This document shows, piece by piece, positions 27,317-35,754 of a DNA stretch of 64,000 nt (position 1 is the first letter of the stretch; every line of letters starts with the position of its first letter). The notes beneath the pieces were generated by a model. It had not been told where the DNA came from. It did no database searches and saw only the letters and a program-made list of their open reading frames with translations. The position numbers and the translations under genes were made by a program. This stretch comes from Clostridia bacterium (GTDB taxonomy: Bacteria > Bacillota > Clostridia > Christensenellales > CAG-138), in NCBI GenBank assembly GCA_017428025.1, contig JAFRRO010000049.1:82152-146151 (forward strand), in the 5' to 3' direction.

Positions 27317-28444
27317 ATGCGAAAAGTCTTTTGTTTATGGATAGCAATCTGTATCGTTCTGACAGCAGCGCCTGTCCGTGCGCTGGCGGATCAGACGATT
27401 TCCGCATACTGTGTGATCACGCCGCAGTCGCCGGAGACCGTTTCTTCGTTTCGCGCGGACGATGCGGTCGGCGTTGCGGGACTTGTCAAGCTTCCGGCGA
27501 TTCTGACGCTGTGCCTTGCAGTCGATCGCGGGCTGCTGTCGCCGGACACCGTTGTGACGGTCGGACACGGCGCGGCGGCGATCGGCGGTCCGTCGGCGTA
27601 TTTGAAGCAAGGTGAGCAGATCGAAGCAAAAGAACTGCTGCGCGCCGCCGTGATGATTTCCGCAGGCGACGCCATCTGGGCGCTGATGGAGAATGCGTTC
27701 GGTTCGGAAGATGTGTTCGTGCAGAATATCAATCTGACGCTGAAGGAGAACGACGTCGAACACCAGATGCAGCACGCGCTCGGAACGAACGAAACGATGT
27801 CCTGCCGGGATCTCGCAAAGTTGGGCACGGCGGCGCTGAAAAGCGAAACATTTTTGAAATACTGTTCCGAAAAGTATGCGGTATTGGAGCATGCAGACGG
27901 GAGAAAGACGGAACTTGCGAACGCCAACAAGCTTCTGACGACGCTGACCGGCTGCATCGGCCTGTTGACCGGCAGTTCGAAGACCGACGGCTATTGCGGT
28001 GTGTTTGCCTGCAAGCGCAAGGATACCGTATTCGTCTGCGCCATGGTCGGCGCGCAGAACAGCAAAACGCGGTTTGACGTTGCAACGAAGCTGTTCGAAG
28101 ATGCGTTTGCAGCGTTCTCCGTGTTTGCATTGGCTTCCGTCGACGAACCGCTGATCGAGGATTATCCGGTGACCGGCGGCGATACGGATACCGTCAGTCT
28201 GTATGCGAAGGAGAGTATCTCGCTGCTGCTGAAGAAAAGCGACGGTGAGCCGCAGTCGGAGTTTCACCTGCCGGACGCACTGATTGCGCCGCTCAATACG
28301 GAGTTTTCGGTCGGTACCGTTTCGTTTACCGACCGAAACGGGACGCTCCTGTATGAGCTTGCGCTGTATCCGGATCGGAACGTATCGGCAACCGGTTTCA
28401 AAGAAATCTTCAAACGGATTCTGCATGTCTATCTGAACGGATAA
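27317..28444 (+). CDS. exported D,D-carboxypeptidase-like pseudoenzyme (S11 family fold)
   Basis: The 375-residue product has a signal peptide (RKVFCLWIAICIVLTAAPVRALA) and follows the DacF/PBP5 S11 layout, including YLKQGEQIEAKELLRAAVMIS and DLAKLGTAALKSETFL. All three active-site motifs are altered: SxxK reads GLVK (nucleophile Ser to Gly), SGN reads SAG, and KTG reads LTG. It should not cleave D-Ala-D-Ala. It may be a structural or regulatory relative of the sporulation carboxypeptidases DacF/DacB. Start ATG 27317 has GGGAGG 7 nt upstream, inside a hairpin. It is followed by its own terminator. Confidence 0.78.
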   Translation: MRKVFCLWIAICIVLTAAPVRALADQTISAYCVITPQSPETVSSFRADDAVGVAGLVKLPAILTLCLAVDRGLLSPDTVVTVGHGAAAIGGPSAYLKQGEQIEAKELLRAAVMISAGDAIWALMENAFGSEDVFVQNINLTLKENDVEHQMQHALGTNETMSCRDLAKLGTAALKSETFLKYCSEKYAVLEHADGRKTELANANKLLTTLTGCIGLLTGSSKTDGYCGVFACKRKDTVFVCAMVGAQNSKTRFDVATKLFEDAFAAFSVFALASVDEPLIEDYPVTGGDTDTVSLYAKESISLLLKKSDGEPQSEFHLPDALIAPLNTEFSVGTVSFTDRNGTLLYELALYPDRNVSATGFKEIFKRILHVYLNG

Positions 28445-28449
28445 AACAG

Positions 28450-28482
28450 CGGGGGAATTGCACTTGCAAAGCCCCCGGTTTT
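28450..28482 (+). terminator. terminator after the carboxypeptidase-like gene
   Basis: CGGGGG (28450-28455) pairs with CCCCCG (28472-28477), and TTGC inside pairs with GCAA, followed by TTTT. The inner arm contains the -35 box of the next promoter. Confidence 0.75.
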
Positions 28483-28492
28483 CGGTTATAAT
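28464..28492 (+). promoter_or_regulatory. promoter placed 6 nt before the M50 protease gene
   Basis: TTGCAA (28464-28469), 17-nt spacer, TATAAT (28487-28492), then 6 nt and ATG 28499. Predicts a leaderless message for the protease-scpA-scpB-deaminase operon. Confidence 0.8.
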
Positions 28493-28498
28493 ACCGAT

Positions 28499-29185
28499 AT
28501 GATCTGGAACTTGACTTCAATCTTCAGCGATCCGATCGGGACGCTGAAAACATACGCGTGCCTGATTCCCGTCATTCTGATCAGCCTGACGCTGCATGAG
28601 TGGGGACATGCGTACGCCGCGCACAAATGCGGCGACGATACGGCGAGAAACTTCGGCAGACTGACGCTGAATCCGTTTGCGCATCTGGATGTGCTCGGTT
28701 TCTTCTCGTTGCTGCTGCTCGGCTTCGGATGGGCAAAGCCCGTTCCCGTGAATTCCCGAAACTACCGCAATTATAAGGTAGGAGAGGCAATCGTTTCGCT
28801 GGCAGGCGTCTTTATGAACCTGCTGCTTGCGATTGCGTTTTCGCTGCTGACGCTGTTCTTCCTGTGGCTGTCCGTCAAAAAAGGCTATGACTGGCTCGGG
28901 AGCGAATACCTTTGGATGATTCTGTACTACGGCATTTCGATCAACATCACGCTGATGCTGTTCAATCTGCTGCCGCTCTATCCCTTGGACGGGTATCATA
29001 TCTTTGAACTGATCTTTGCGCGCGTTCTGCCGGCAAAGGTGTTCTTATTCCTGCGCAGATACGGCAGGTATATTCTGATCGGTGTATTGATTCTGATCAG
29101 CAACATCGGCTTCGCTCCCGCGTCGGCGCTGAGCCATCTGATCTGGCAAAAGATTTACAGCCTTGCGGCGGCAATGTTTCTGTAA
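28499..29185 (+). CDS. site-2-protease-like M50 family membrane protease
   Basis: A 228-residue multi-pass membrane metalloprotease of the compact M50 type (YwhC-like). The zinc motif LTLHEWGHAYAAHKCGD (HEWGH near residue 33) lies in the first transmembrane region, and the third zinc ligand is in NLLPLYPLDGYHIFELI near residue 158. About five hydrophobic segments are visible. In clostridia this gene commonly precedes scpA, as here with a 2-nt gap. The promoter ends 6 nt before the ATG and there is no Shine-Dalgarno. Its substrate is unknown. Confidence 0.9.
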   Translation: MIWNLTSIFSDPIGTLKTYACLIPVILISLTLHEWGHAYAAHKCGDDTARNFGRLTLNPFAHLDVLGFFSLLLLGFGWAKPVPVNSRNYRNYKVGEAIVSLAGVFMNLLLAIAFSLLTLFFLWLSVKKGYDWLGSEYLWMILYYGISINITLMLFNLLPLYPLDGYHIFELIFARVLPAKVFLFLRRYGRYILIGVLILISNIGFAPASALSHLIWQKIYSLAAAMFL

Positions 29186-29187
29186 CG

Positions 29188-29955
29188 ATGGAAGAGTATC
29201 GCGTTTCGCTTTCACAATTCGAAGGACCGCTCGATTTGCTTCTGCACCTGATCGAAAAGGCAGAGGTCAACATCGAGGATATCTTTGTGTCGGAAATCAC
29301 GTCGCAGTACCTTGCGATGATGGATGATCTTTCGGAACTGGACATGGACCGCGCGAGTTCGTTCCTGACCGTCGCGGCGCAGCTGCTGCTGATCAAATCG
29401 AGAAGCCTGCTCCCGCGCCCGCCTGCGGAAAGCGAGGAGGAAGAGGATCCCGAACAGCAGCTCATTCGTCAGCTGCGCGAATACAAGGCGTTCAAGGCGT
29501 CGGGGGAAGAACTGCACGAACGCTTTGAAGAGGCGAAAAAAGCGATTGCACGACTGCCGGAGGACGTCATCCTTCCGCCGCAGAAGGTCGATATCAGCAA
29601 TGCGACACTGGACAACCTGTATGCGGCGTTCCTTGCGATTCTGAACCGCGAGGACGAACAGGAAGAGAAGAAGGATATGACGCAGAAGGTCCGTCCCGAC
29701 GTCTTTACGGTGCGCGACCGCGTTTTGCATCTTCGCACAAAGCTCAAGGAAGGACGCGTGCGGTTCGATATGCTGTTTACGGATACGACCTCGCGCATGG
29801 AACGCGTCGTAACGTTTATGGCACTTTTGGAAATGCTGGCGCACGGCGAGATCCGAATTACGCAGGGAGCGACGTTTGCGCCGATCTACATTCGCGCAAA
29901 GAATCTTTCGGAGGACGATCAGGAAACGATCTATATGGATGAGGTGGAGGACTGA
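29188..29955 (+). CDS. scpA: segregation and condensation protein A
   Basis: ScpA is the kleisin that bridges SMC heads in the chromosome condensation complex with ScpB. The 255-residue product begins YRVSLSQFEGPLDLLLHLIEKAEVNIEDIFVSEITSQYL, the diagnostic N-terminal helical domain; an acidic central part (SEEEEDPEQQ) and the C-terminal winged-helix (VTFMALLEMLAHGEIRITQGATFAPIYI) follow. It sits between the M50 protease and scpB, with its stop overlapping the scpB ATG (TGATG). Confidence 0.96.
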   Translation: MEEYRVSLSQFEGPLDLLLHLIEKAEVNIEDIFVSEITSQYLAMMDDLSELDMDRASSFLTVAAQLLLIKSRSLLPRPPAESEEEEDPEQQLIRQLREYKAFKASGEELHERFEEAKKAIARLPEDVILPPQKVDISNATLDNLYAAFLAILNREDEQEEKKDMTQKVRPDVFTVRDRVLHLRTKLKEGRVRFDMLFTDTTSRMERVVTFMALLEMLAHGEIRITQGATFAPIYIRAKNLSEDDQETIYMDEVED

Positions 29956-30488
29956 TGGACAAGAAACAGGCGTCGATCGTGGAATGTCTGCTGTTCGTGG
30001 CGGGCGAGCCGGTGCTGATCACCGAGCTTGCGCGCGTGTTGGAGCAGGACGAAGCGGCCGTCAAATCACTCTTGTATGAAATGGAAACGACCTATCGCGA
30101 CGAAGGCAGAGGTATCTGTCTGATGACGACCGACGACACGGCACAGCTCGTTTCGAACCGCGATTACATCAGCTATGTCGAGGCTCTGCTGCAGCCGGAA
30201 CAGAAAAAGTCCGTTTCGCAGTCGATCCTCGAAACACTTGCCGTCGTTGCCTACAAGCAGCCGTGCACCCGCGCCGAAATCGAAGCCGTCCGCGGCGTGC
30301 GCTGTGAATACGCAGTGAGTCAGCTGCAAAAGCTTGGTTTGATCGCCGCCGTCGGCAGAAAGGACGTCATCGGAAAACCGATGCTCTACGCCACGACCGA
30401 CACGTTTTTGCACAAGTTCGGGCTGCATAACCTCTCCGAACTGCCGTCGCTGCCGCTCGAAGAAGTCGGCGTCATCGAAACCGTTTGA
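29955..30488 (+). CDS. scpB: segregation and condensation protein B
   Basis: ScpB is a dimeric double winged-helix protein that binds ScpA in the SMC complex. The 177-residue product shows [36 protein letters not shown] at the N-terminus, [41 protein letters not shown] in the second wing, and the C-terminal [23 protein letters not shown]. It overlaps scpA by one nucleotide and is followed by a deaminase gene 14 nt away. Confidence 0.96.
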   Translation: MDKKQASIVECLLFVAGEPVLITELARVLEQDEAAVKSLLYEMETTYRDEGRGICLMTTDDTAQLVSNRDYISYVEALLQPEQKKSVSQSILETLAVVAYKQPCTRAEIEAVRGVRCEYAVSQLQKLGLIAAVGRKDVIGKPMLYATTDTFLHKFGLHNLSELPSLPLEEVGVIETV

Positions 30489-30502
30489 AGAAAGGGGTAC
30501 TT

Positions 30503-31000
30503 ATGAACAAGCGCACGGATTATCTTTCCTGGGACGAATACTTTATGGGCGTATCGCTGCTGTCCTCGTACCGCAGCAAGGACCCGAGCACGCAGGTCGG
30601 CGCCTGCATCGTCAACGAGAACAACAAGATCATGTCGGTCGGCTACAACGGCTTTCCGATCGGTTGCAGCGACGACGAGTTTCCGTGGGACCGCGAGGGC
30701 GATCCGTACGATACGAAATACCCGTACGTCTGCCACGCCGAGCTCAACGCGATCCTGAACAACGACGGCGCATCGCTGCAGGGCTGCCGCATCTACGTTG
30801 CGCTGTTCCCATGCAACGAATGCGCAAAGGCGATCATCCAGTGCGGCATCAAAGAGGTCGTGTATCTCTCCGATAAATATAACAACACGCCGATGAACCG
30901 CGCCAGCAAGCGCCTGTTCAACGCTGCGGGCGTGCGGCTTCGGAAGCTTGTCCCGAAGCGCGATTCGATTTTGATCGACTTCGACGAGAGCAAGGTATAA
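30503..31000 (+). CDS. dCMP deaminase family protein (ComEB-like)
   Basis: A 165-residue zinc-dependent deoxycytidylate deaminase-type enzyme, which would make dUMP for thymidylate synthesis. Zinc and catalytic motifs are CHAELNAIL near residue 76 (HAE) and PCNECAKAI near residue 102. [26 protein letters not shown] is the usual N-terminal substrate region. The ATG 30503 has AAAGGGG 8 nt upstream; an in-frame TTG earlier is less likely. It ends the M50-scpA-scpB operon, followed by a hairpin terminator. Confidence 0.92.
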   Translation: MNKRTDYLSWDEYFMGVSLLSSYRSKDPSTQVGACIVNENNKIMSVGYNGFPIGCSDDEFPWDREGDPYDTKYPYVCHAELNAILNNDGASLQGCRIYVALFPCNECAKAIIQCGIKEVVYLSDKYNNTPMNRASKRLFNAAGVRLRKLVPKRDSILIDFDESKV

Positions 31001-31009
31001 GTCAAACGG

Positions 31010-31044
31010 AACGGCAGCGGGCCTTAAAACCCACTGCCGTTTTC
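31010..31044 (+). terminator. terminator after the dCMP deaminase gene
   Basis: AACGGCAG (31010-31017) pairs with CTGCCGTT (31034-31041), with GGG/CCC inside, followed by TTT. It also lies downstream of the convergent minus-strand operon ending at 31086. Confidence 0.82.
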
Positions 31045-31085
31045 GAATGCTTTATGAAAGACAAGTTGAACATTACCTGTGGATT

Positions 31086-32090
31086 TCAAAGTAATAATAT
31101 CCCGGCAGAACTTTTAAAAAAATATACGCTTTCGTTACCGTTTTCATTCTCCCAATACAAAGCACCGTCACGTGTTTGTTTTGCATCGTTCTCGCAGCAG
31201 GATTCGTAAAGATCATTTATGCGTAAATCGTCCGAAACATTGTAACAGAATCCGATATCGGAATTGTCGTATTTCCAACCGGAAAACAGGATATAACGTT
31301 CATTGACATAAATCGCATCAAGATTGTTGATCTCGTTGAACGCTTGCGTTATCGTGTCCGGTGTTTGCTCTGTAACGATGCTGCCGTCAACGTAAGTGAG
31401 CGACATAGATGATGCATGTATCTCAATCGAGCTAATATCATTTGTTTTTTGCCTGAGAATTTCGTTGCAAAGCTCTTGTATAAACTGATTTCGATCTACT
31501 ATGACGTCAAATACGACTTTGTTATAACCATGCATGTTTGTGAGGTCAGAACCAAATGGTCTGCCAAAATAAATACTGTTATCACGACAGCCGATACACC
31601 AATGCTCTTCCAGCTTTTCGAACAGAAAACAGTATTGTCTTTGATAATGCAAATTTGAAGCATCGTCCGATTCGCAGTAATCCAATTCAAAGCTTTCGTG
31701 GTTTTTATCCTGATGAAAGAAATACCGTATGGTGTCCTTTCCGCCTTTCCGGTTCTTGTTGATACAACGGACACCTGTTTCAAGAAACAGGTTTGTGATT
31801 TCCTGCCATTCTTCGTCCGAAAAGCTATGGTTGCTGCTGTAGGTCCAGATGGAAGCCTGTCCCTCGTTCGAGTTTTTCAATTTCTCCTGAAAGGATTCGC
31901 AGCCTAATACGATGTTCGCAACCTTGAGGAAATCTTCTTTGTATTCGTGAAACAAGGCAATCAGTTCTTCTTTGGTATAACCGTTTTGTCCGTATTCGGA
32001 ATGAATCTCATCCGATAAACCACCGCCGCATCCGACAAAGGAAAACAACAGCGAACAAACGACAGAAAAGAATAAACAGAAACGCTTCAT
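31086..32090 (-). CDS. putative lipoprotein, function unknown
   Basis: A 334-residue product with a lipoprotein signal (MKRFCLFFSVVCSLLFSFVGCGGG; lipobox FVGC with Cys at residue 20). The rest is hydrophilic, rich in aromatic residues and Asn/Asp/Glu, with eight or so further cysteines that could form disulfides. I recognise no domain. Start ATG 32090 has GAGGG upstream. It is the last gene of a six-gene minus-strand operon and is AT-richer than the core genes, suggesting recent acquisition. Its start region lies 14 nt from the preceding gene's stop. Confidence 0.7.
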   Translation of the reverse strand: MKRFCLFFSVVCSLLFSFVGCGGGLSDEIHSEYGQNGYTKEELIALFHEYKEDFLKVANIVLGCESFQEKLKNSNEGQASIWTYSSNHSFSDEEWQEITNLFLETGVRCINKNRKGGKDTIRYFFHQDKNHESFELDYCESDDASNLHYQRQYCFLFEKLEEHWCIGCRDNSIYFGRPFGSDLTNMHGYNKVVFDVIVDRNQFIQELCNEILRQKTNDISSIEIHASSMSLTYVDGSIVTEQTPDTITQAFNEINNLDAIYVNERYILFSGWKYDNSDIGFCYNVSDDLRINDLYESCCENDAKQTRDGALYWENENGNESVYFFKSSAGILLL

Positions 32091-32104
32091 AGAGCCCTCA
32101 TGAT

Positions 32105-32581
32105 TCAATAGTTCACATTCGGAAGATCCGGCGGATCGGTGACCGGCGTCCAGTCGATCCCGGATAGGTTGAGCGTAGCAAACAGCGCGTCTGCGGTGTC
32201 ATATGGGCCGATTACTTTATCATTCGTTGTATCGATTGCATAATAGCAGAGGCGATGCTCTTCTTTCTCCCGATCGGATAACCATTGACCTTCGGTCGGG
32301 ATGCCCTCGAATAACAGATACGGATCAGCTACGCAAAATGCAGTCAGAAAGTAACGGTCGATCAAAATCCGTGCAGCAGTGGCAGAAGTTCGTTTACAAA
32401 TCGAAATTCCTCTTGAATTGACACGCCTTATCTCATAGTTGCGATCAATCGCCGCGCTCCAATCGCCGCGAAAACTGCCGCTTTCAGTACAGCTCGGGAT
32501 GCAAGCCGAATCCGGCTCATAGATCATCAACCCGATAACCAATGCAATTGCAAGCAGAAAGGAAACGATCTTTTGTATCAT
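32105..32581 (-). CDS. small exported protein, function unknown
   Basis: A 158-residue product with an N-terminal hydrophobic anchor or signal (IVSFLLAIALVIGLMIY, residues 5-21) and an extracytoplasmic remainder with an ARILIDRYFLTAF segment and an acidic end. AGGAGGTGATC lies 7-8 nt before ATG 32581, an unusually strong ribosome-binding site. Nothing in it is recognisable. It is the fifth gene of the minus-strand operon. Confidence 0.65.
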   Translation of the reverse strand: MIQKIVSFLLAIALVIGLMIYEPDSACIPSCTESGSFRGDWSAAIDRNYEIRRVNSRGISICKRTSATAARILIDRYFLTAFCVADPYLLFEGIPTEGQWLSDREKEEHRLCYYAIDTTNDKVIGPYDTADALFATLNLSGIDWTPVTDPPDLPNVNY

Positions 32582-32658
32582 AGATCGATCACCTCCTGAT
32601 ATTTGTCATGAGTCTAACAGTTTTGTGCATGAAAGAAAAAATCACTTCATGGAACACT

Positions 32659-33087
32659 TCAATATGTTGCAAACAAAAATAAGTTTCTGTCGATACGTTC
32701 GATCCGCGAAAGTCCGTTCAAGTTGATACAGTTGCTTTTACTGAAGATCACGCCGCTTTCGTCATCCACGACAACGGAGAGTACATAGCAAATATTCCCG
32801 TCTTGATATCGTATATCGTAAATCCTTCCGATCAGCGATTTCGGCAAAGATACAGTATCAATAGATGAATGCACATCGTCTGAAAGAATGACTTTAGTGA
32901 CATAATGTGAATCCTTTTCGCATGATAATCTGTCAAAATCATACGATAATAATTCTTCCGAAAACTGTGCGATAGCATATTCCGTATCGCTGTTAACTCT
33001 CTTTTTCACACCGCAGCTAATCAGGAGCAACGCGATTATTATCATTGTCAAAACGCATAAGTTTCTTTTCAAAATACTGCGGTTCAT
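32659..33087 (-). CDS. putative lipoprotein, function unknown
   Basis: A 142-residue product with a lipoprotein signal (NLCVLTMIIIALLLISCGVKK; lipobox LISC, Cys near residue 25). The mature part is about 117 residues with alternating hydrophobic strands (DIRYQDGNICYVLSVVVDDESGVIF), suggesting a small beta-rich domain. Its ATG overlaps the stop of the DUF4173 gene by 4 nt, so it is probably translated with it and may be its partner at the membrane surface. Confidence 0.7.
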   Translation of the reverse strand: MNRSILKRNLCVLTMIIIALLLISCGVKKRVNSDTEYAIAQFSEELLSYDFDRLSCEKDSHYVTKVILSDDVHSSIDTVSLPKSLIGRIYDIRYQDGNICYVLSVVVDDESGVIFSKSNCINLNGLSRIERIDRNLFLFATY

Positions 33088-34991
33088 GCATTTGAATCCT
33101 TATATGATACGAGTATTTCGGGTGCATTCCGATTCTGTTTTTCGGGATTGCCCGCAAAAGTTCCGAGAAAAACGACAATGATTCTTTGATTTGATTCGGC
33201 GTTTGCTGTCAAAACAGTAGAATGCGTTTCGGAGTCTTGTGCAACCAACTCATTTTCCCGAATCAAGCCATTTTGCTGATCGGGTTGAAACAAACCGATC
33301 AATTGAAAGTATTGAATCTCTTTTGATGTGTTGATGATTTCCACTTCGCAAGTAAAGACAACGGTATCGCCTTGCACTTCAAACGAGTTCAGCGTAGCAC
33401 TTTTGATTTCGATTCCGGAAGCGGCCGGTCGATATAAGCTCGAGTTCAACAAGCAGTTCAATGCTCTACGATCAAAAAGGCTCTGTTCAAGAAACGTGTT
33501 GTGATTTTTCAGGTATTCTGCATGCTCCGCAAGCTGTTCTTCCAGTCTCGTTTCATACGCGGGACGGAGCTTTCCGGATTCGAGCAAACGTACTGCATCC
33601 GGAATTGCGGCGGAACCGAGGTCGGACACCAGATAGCCGGTATCGATCTTATTGCTCAAAATGCCCTGTTCCGCGCGCGCAAGATAGGCGTCTACGTTGT
33701 ATTTCGCAATCCGTCCGCGCACGTTGAGAAACGGCGTGACAAGCAGCAAAAGACCGACAAGAACGACCAGCACCGGCGTGACTTTGATCGGCTTGATCCA
33801 CTGAGAGAGCAGGGAAGTGAGAAATCCGACGGCAATCAATACAAGCACCACGGAAACGAACAGGCGCAGCACAGTCAGATCGAACCGCTGCACATAAAGG
33901 ATCATTTTCGAAAGCGCCGTAGCAATCAGCACGAGCGTTGCGATTGCAAGCAGAGAATTGGCAAGTTTGCGAAGCAGAACGGATGCACGGTCTGATTGTT
34001 TCATAAACAGTCCCATAACGATGCCGAGCACCGCGTCGATAAACGCGACGCCGCACAGCTCGAAGAAACCGGATCTTGCATATTCCGCCGCGGTGAAATC
34101 GGATGGCAGAATCCCGGAGAATGCGGCGGTGTAGGTGCCCCATTGCGTAAAGAAGAATATGCAGTAGATCACAAGCAGCGAGACGACGGGGATCATCAGC
34201 ACGACGGCAGGAATCTTTTTGATCCGTTCAGTGAACGATGCTGCTGCCTCCGGAGAGGACATGCGCTCCGCTTTTTGCGCTTTGGAGGACACAAATGCGC
34301 CCAAAAGCAATGCGGCGAGCGGAACCGTGAACAGAATCTTGATAATGGTCAGCGGCACGTCGTCCCAGTCAAAATCGAATGTAAAAATCTCCCTGAACGC
34401 CGGATCATACGACAGCAGCGCAATGCTGATCAGACAGAGAAAGAAGGCAATCACTACGCCGAGCACGGTCAGCAGCACCGCTTTGCCGAACTTCTTGGAA
34501 CCCTTCGAAGGACGGAACAGCGTCGTGAACAGTGCGGAGAACGAAGCAAACGGATATATGAACGTTGCCTTTACGGCATCCAAAAAGAGCATCCCGCCGT
34601 TCAGCGTGCGGTTGTGGTTGCCGAACATTGAAAGCGCGAGGAACGTATAGGACAGGATCATCACATGGAAATAGATGTACACCGGCAAAAAGTTCAGCCC
34701 GTTGATCCAGGCATTTGCGCCGGAAACCAGTCCGAATAAAGGCGAGAGGATCGAAACGGCGTTGACCTTTCCGCCTGAAATCATCCCAAACACAAACGTC
34801 AGCACAAACAGCGCGGTATTGCCGATAAACAGCAGCGCGGGATAGCTCTTATCCTGAAACACGGCAAACAGCACGGTCATATATGTATACGCGACGATCA
34901 GCAGCAGGATCGCATGCACAAACGGGATCGTGCGTTCTTTGAGATTCGTTTCTTCCGGTTCCTGCGGAATCGTGAGTACTTGATCTTCCAT
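33084..34991 (-). CDS. DUF4173-type multi-pass membrane protein
   Basis: A 635-residue protein with about twelve transmembrane segments between residues 24 and 410 and a C-terminal soluble domain of about 215 residues. The sequence TAAEYARSGFFELCGVAFIDAVLGIVMG is the conserved core of the DUF4173/DUF4153-like family. Its function is unknown; the C-terminal domain (VVFTCEVEIINTSKEIQYFQLIGLF) looks like a beta-sandwich. It sits between an HTH regulator and three exported proteins on one transcript, which suggests a regulated envelope module. Confidence 0.75.
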   Translation of the reverse strand: MEDQVLTIPQEPEETNLKERTIPFVHAILLLIVAYTYMTVLFAVFQDKSYPALLFIGNTALFVLTFVFGMISGGKVNAVSILSPLFGLVSGANAWINGLNFLPVYIYFHVMILSYTFLALSMFGNHNRTLNGGMLFLDAVKATFIYPFASFSALFTTLFRPSKGSKKFGKAVLLTVLGVVIAFFLCLISIALLSYDPAFREIFTFDFDWDDVPLTIIKILFTVPLAALLLGAFVSSKAQKAERMSSPEAAASFTERIKKIPAVVLMIPVVSLLVIYCIFFFTQWGTYTAAFSGILPSDFTAAEYARSGFFELCGVAFIDAVLGIVMGLFMKQSDRASVLLRKLANSLLAIATLVLIATALSKMILYVQRFDLTVLRLFVSVVLVLIAVGFLTSLLSQWIKPIKVTPVLVVLVGLLLLVTPFLNVRGRIAKYNVDAYLARAEQGILSNKIDTGYLVSDLGSAAIPDAVRLLESGKLRPAYETRLEEQLAEHAEYLKNHNTFLEQSLFDRRALNCLLNSSLYRPAASGIEIKSATLNSFEVQGDTVVFTCEVEIINTSKEIQYFQLIGLFQPDQQNGLIRENELVAQDSETHSTVLTANAESNQRIIVVFLGTFAGNPEKQNRNAPEILVSYKDSNA

Positions 34992-35006
34992 ACAGACTTC
35001 TTAAGG

Positions 35007-35216
35007 TTATTCTTTGTCCGGTTCAAAGCAGAGGATATCGCCGACTTCGCAATCGAGCGCTTTGCAGATCGCGTCGAGCGTGGTAAAGCGGATCGCCTTT
35101 GCCTTGTTGTTCTTGAGAATCGAAAGATTGGCGAGCGTGATGCCGACCTTATCCGAAAGCGTATTCAGCGACATCTTGCGCTTTGCCATCATCACATCGA
35201 GATTCACGGTAATCAT
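35007..35216 (-). CDS. YozG-like HTH regulator (Cro/C1 family)
   Basis: A 69-residue single-domain helix-turn-helix protein: MITVNLDVMMAKRKMSLNTLSDKVGITLANLSILKNNK, then TLDAICKALDCEVGDILCFEPD. This is the short Xre type common next to DUF2975 membrane proteins (compare Bacillus yozG-yoaS). GAGGTG precedes the ATG. It lies 9 nt after the DUF2975 gene. It probably regulates its own operon, with DUF2975 perhaps modulating it from the membrane; both are inference. Confidence 0.88.
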   Translation of the reverse strand: MITVNLDVMMAKRKMSLNTLSDKVGITLANLSILKNNKAKAIRFTTLDAICKALDCEVGDILCFEPDKE

Positions 35217-35225
35217 AGCGGCACC

Positions 35226-35669
35226 TCAGATCGTTGCGTCGTTTTCTTCCTTCAACTCGGTAGCCTTTTCGATTACCTGCTTGACGACGCGCAGGACAAC
35301 ACCGAGAAACAGAGCGACGAATGAAATGAACAACGCTTCGCGGATAAAGAGGAAGAACAGGGGAAACGCCAGAAACCCAGCAAGGATCGACGCCCAAGAG
35401 ATGACGCGTAGAAGCGTCACGCTCGAATGTGTAAAAATCGCTTCGCGGCGAATGTTCCTGAGAAGAAGGAACAAACAAACATCCGCAAGGATCACAAGCA
35501 CGATGACAAGATAACTCAAAAGATAGGCTGCGAAAGTGTGCGTCTGTACGTTTGGCACGGTGGCAATCCGTTCGATTCGAAGAACCGGCATGGCAACAGC
35601 GAAAAAGAGCATAACGATCAGCCCTGCAATGCAGAATGCATACGAAAGAAAAAGGGAAAAGCGTTTCAT
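35226..35669 (-). CDS. DUF2975 membrane protein (YoaS-like)
   Basis: A 147-residue protein with four transmembrane segments (residues about 5-25, 43-68, 90-108, 112-128) and the family end VLRVVKQVIEKATELKEENDATI. DUF2975 proteins are almost always coupled to a small Xre regulator, as here. AGGAGG lies 7 nt before ATG 35669. It is the first gene of the minus-strand operon reaching to 31,086, behind a near-consensus promoter. Confidence 0.86.
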   Translation of the reverse strand: MKRFSLFLSYAFCIAGLIVMLFFAVAMPVLRIERIATVPNVQTHTFAAYLLSYLVIVLVILADVCLFLLLRNIRREAIFTHSSVTLLRVISWASILAGFLAFPLFFLFIREALFISFVALFLGVVLRVVKQVIEKATELKEENDATI

Positions 35670-35688
35670 AAGAACCTCCTTTTCCCAC

Positions 35689-35716
35689 ATTATACCATAC
35701 AATGCACGAATGTCAA
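35689..35716 (-). promoter_or_regulatory. promoter of the DUF2975-HTH-DUF4173 operon
   Basis: On the minus strand: TTGACA (35716-35711), 16-nt spacer, TATAAT (35694-35689), both hexamers perfect. Directly upstream (35717-35750) is a very AT-rich stretch with repeated ATATTGA/ATATCAAT words that could hold an operator for the HTH protein. Confidence 0.85.
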
Positions 35717-35754
35717 TATGAAATTATCGTATATCAATATATTTACATTGAATC

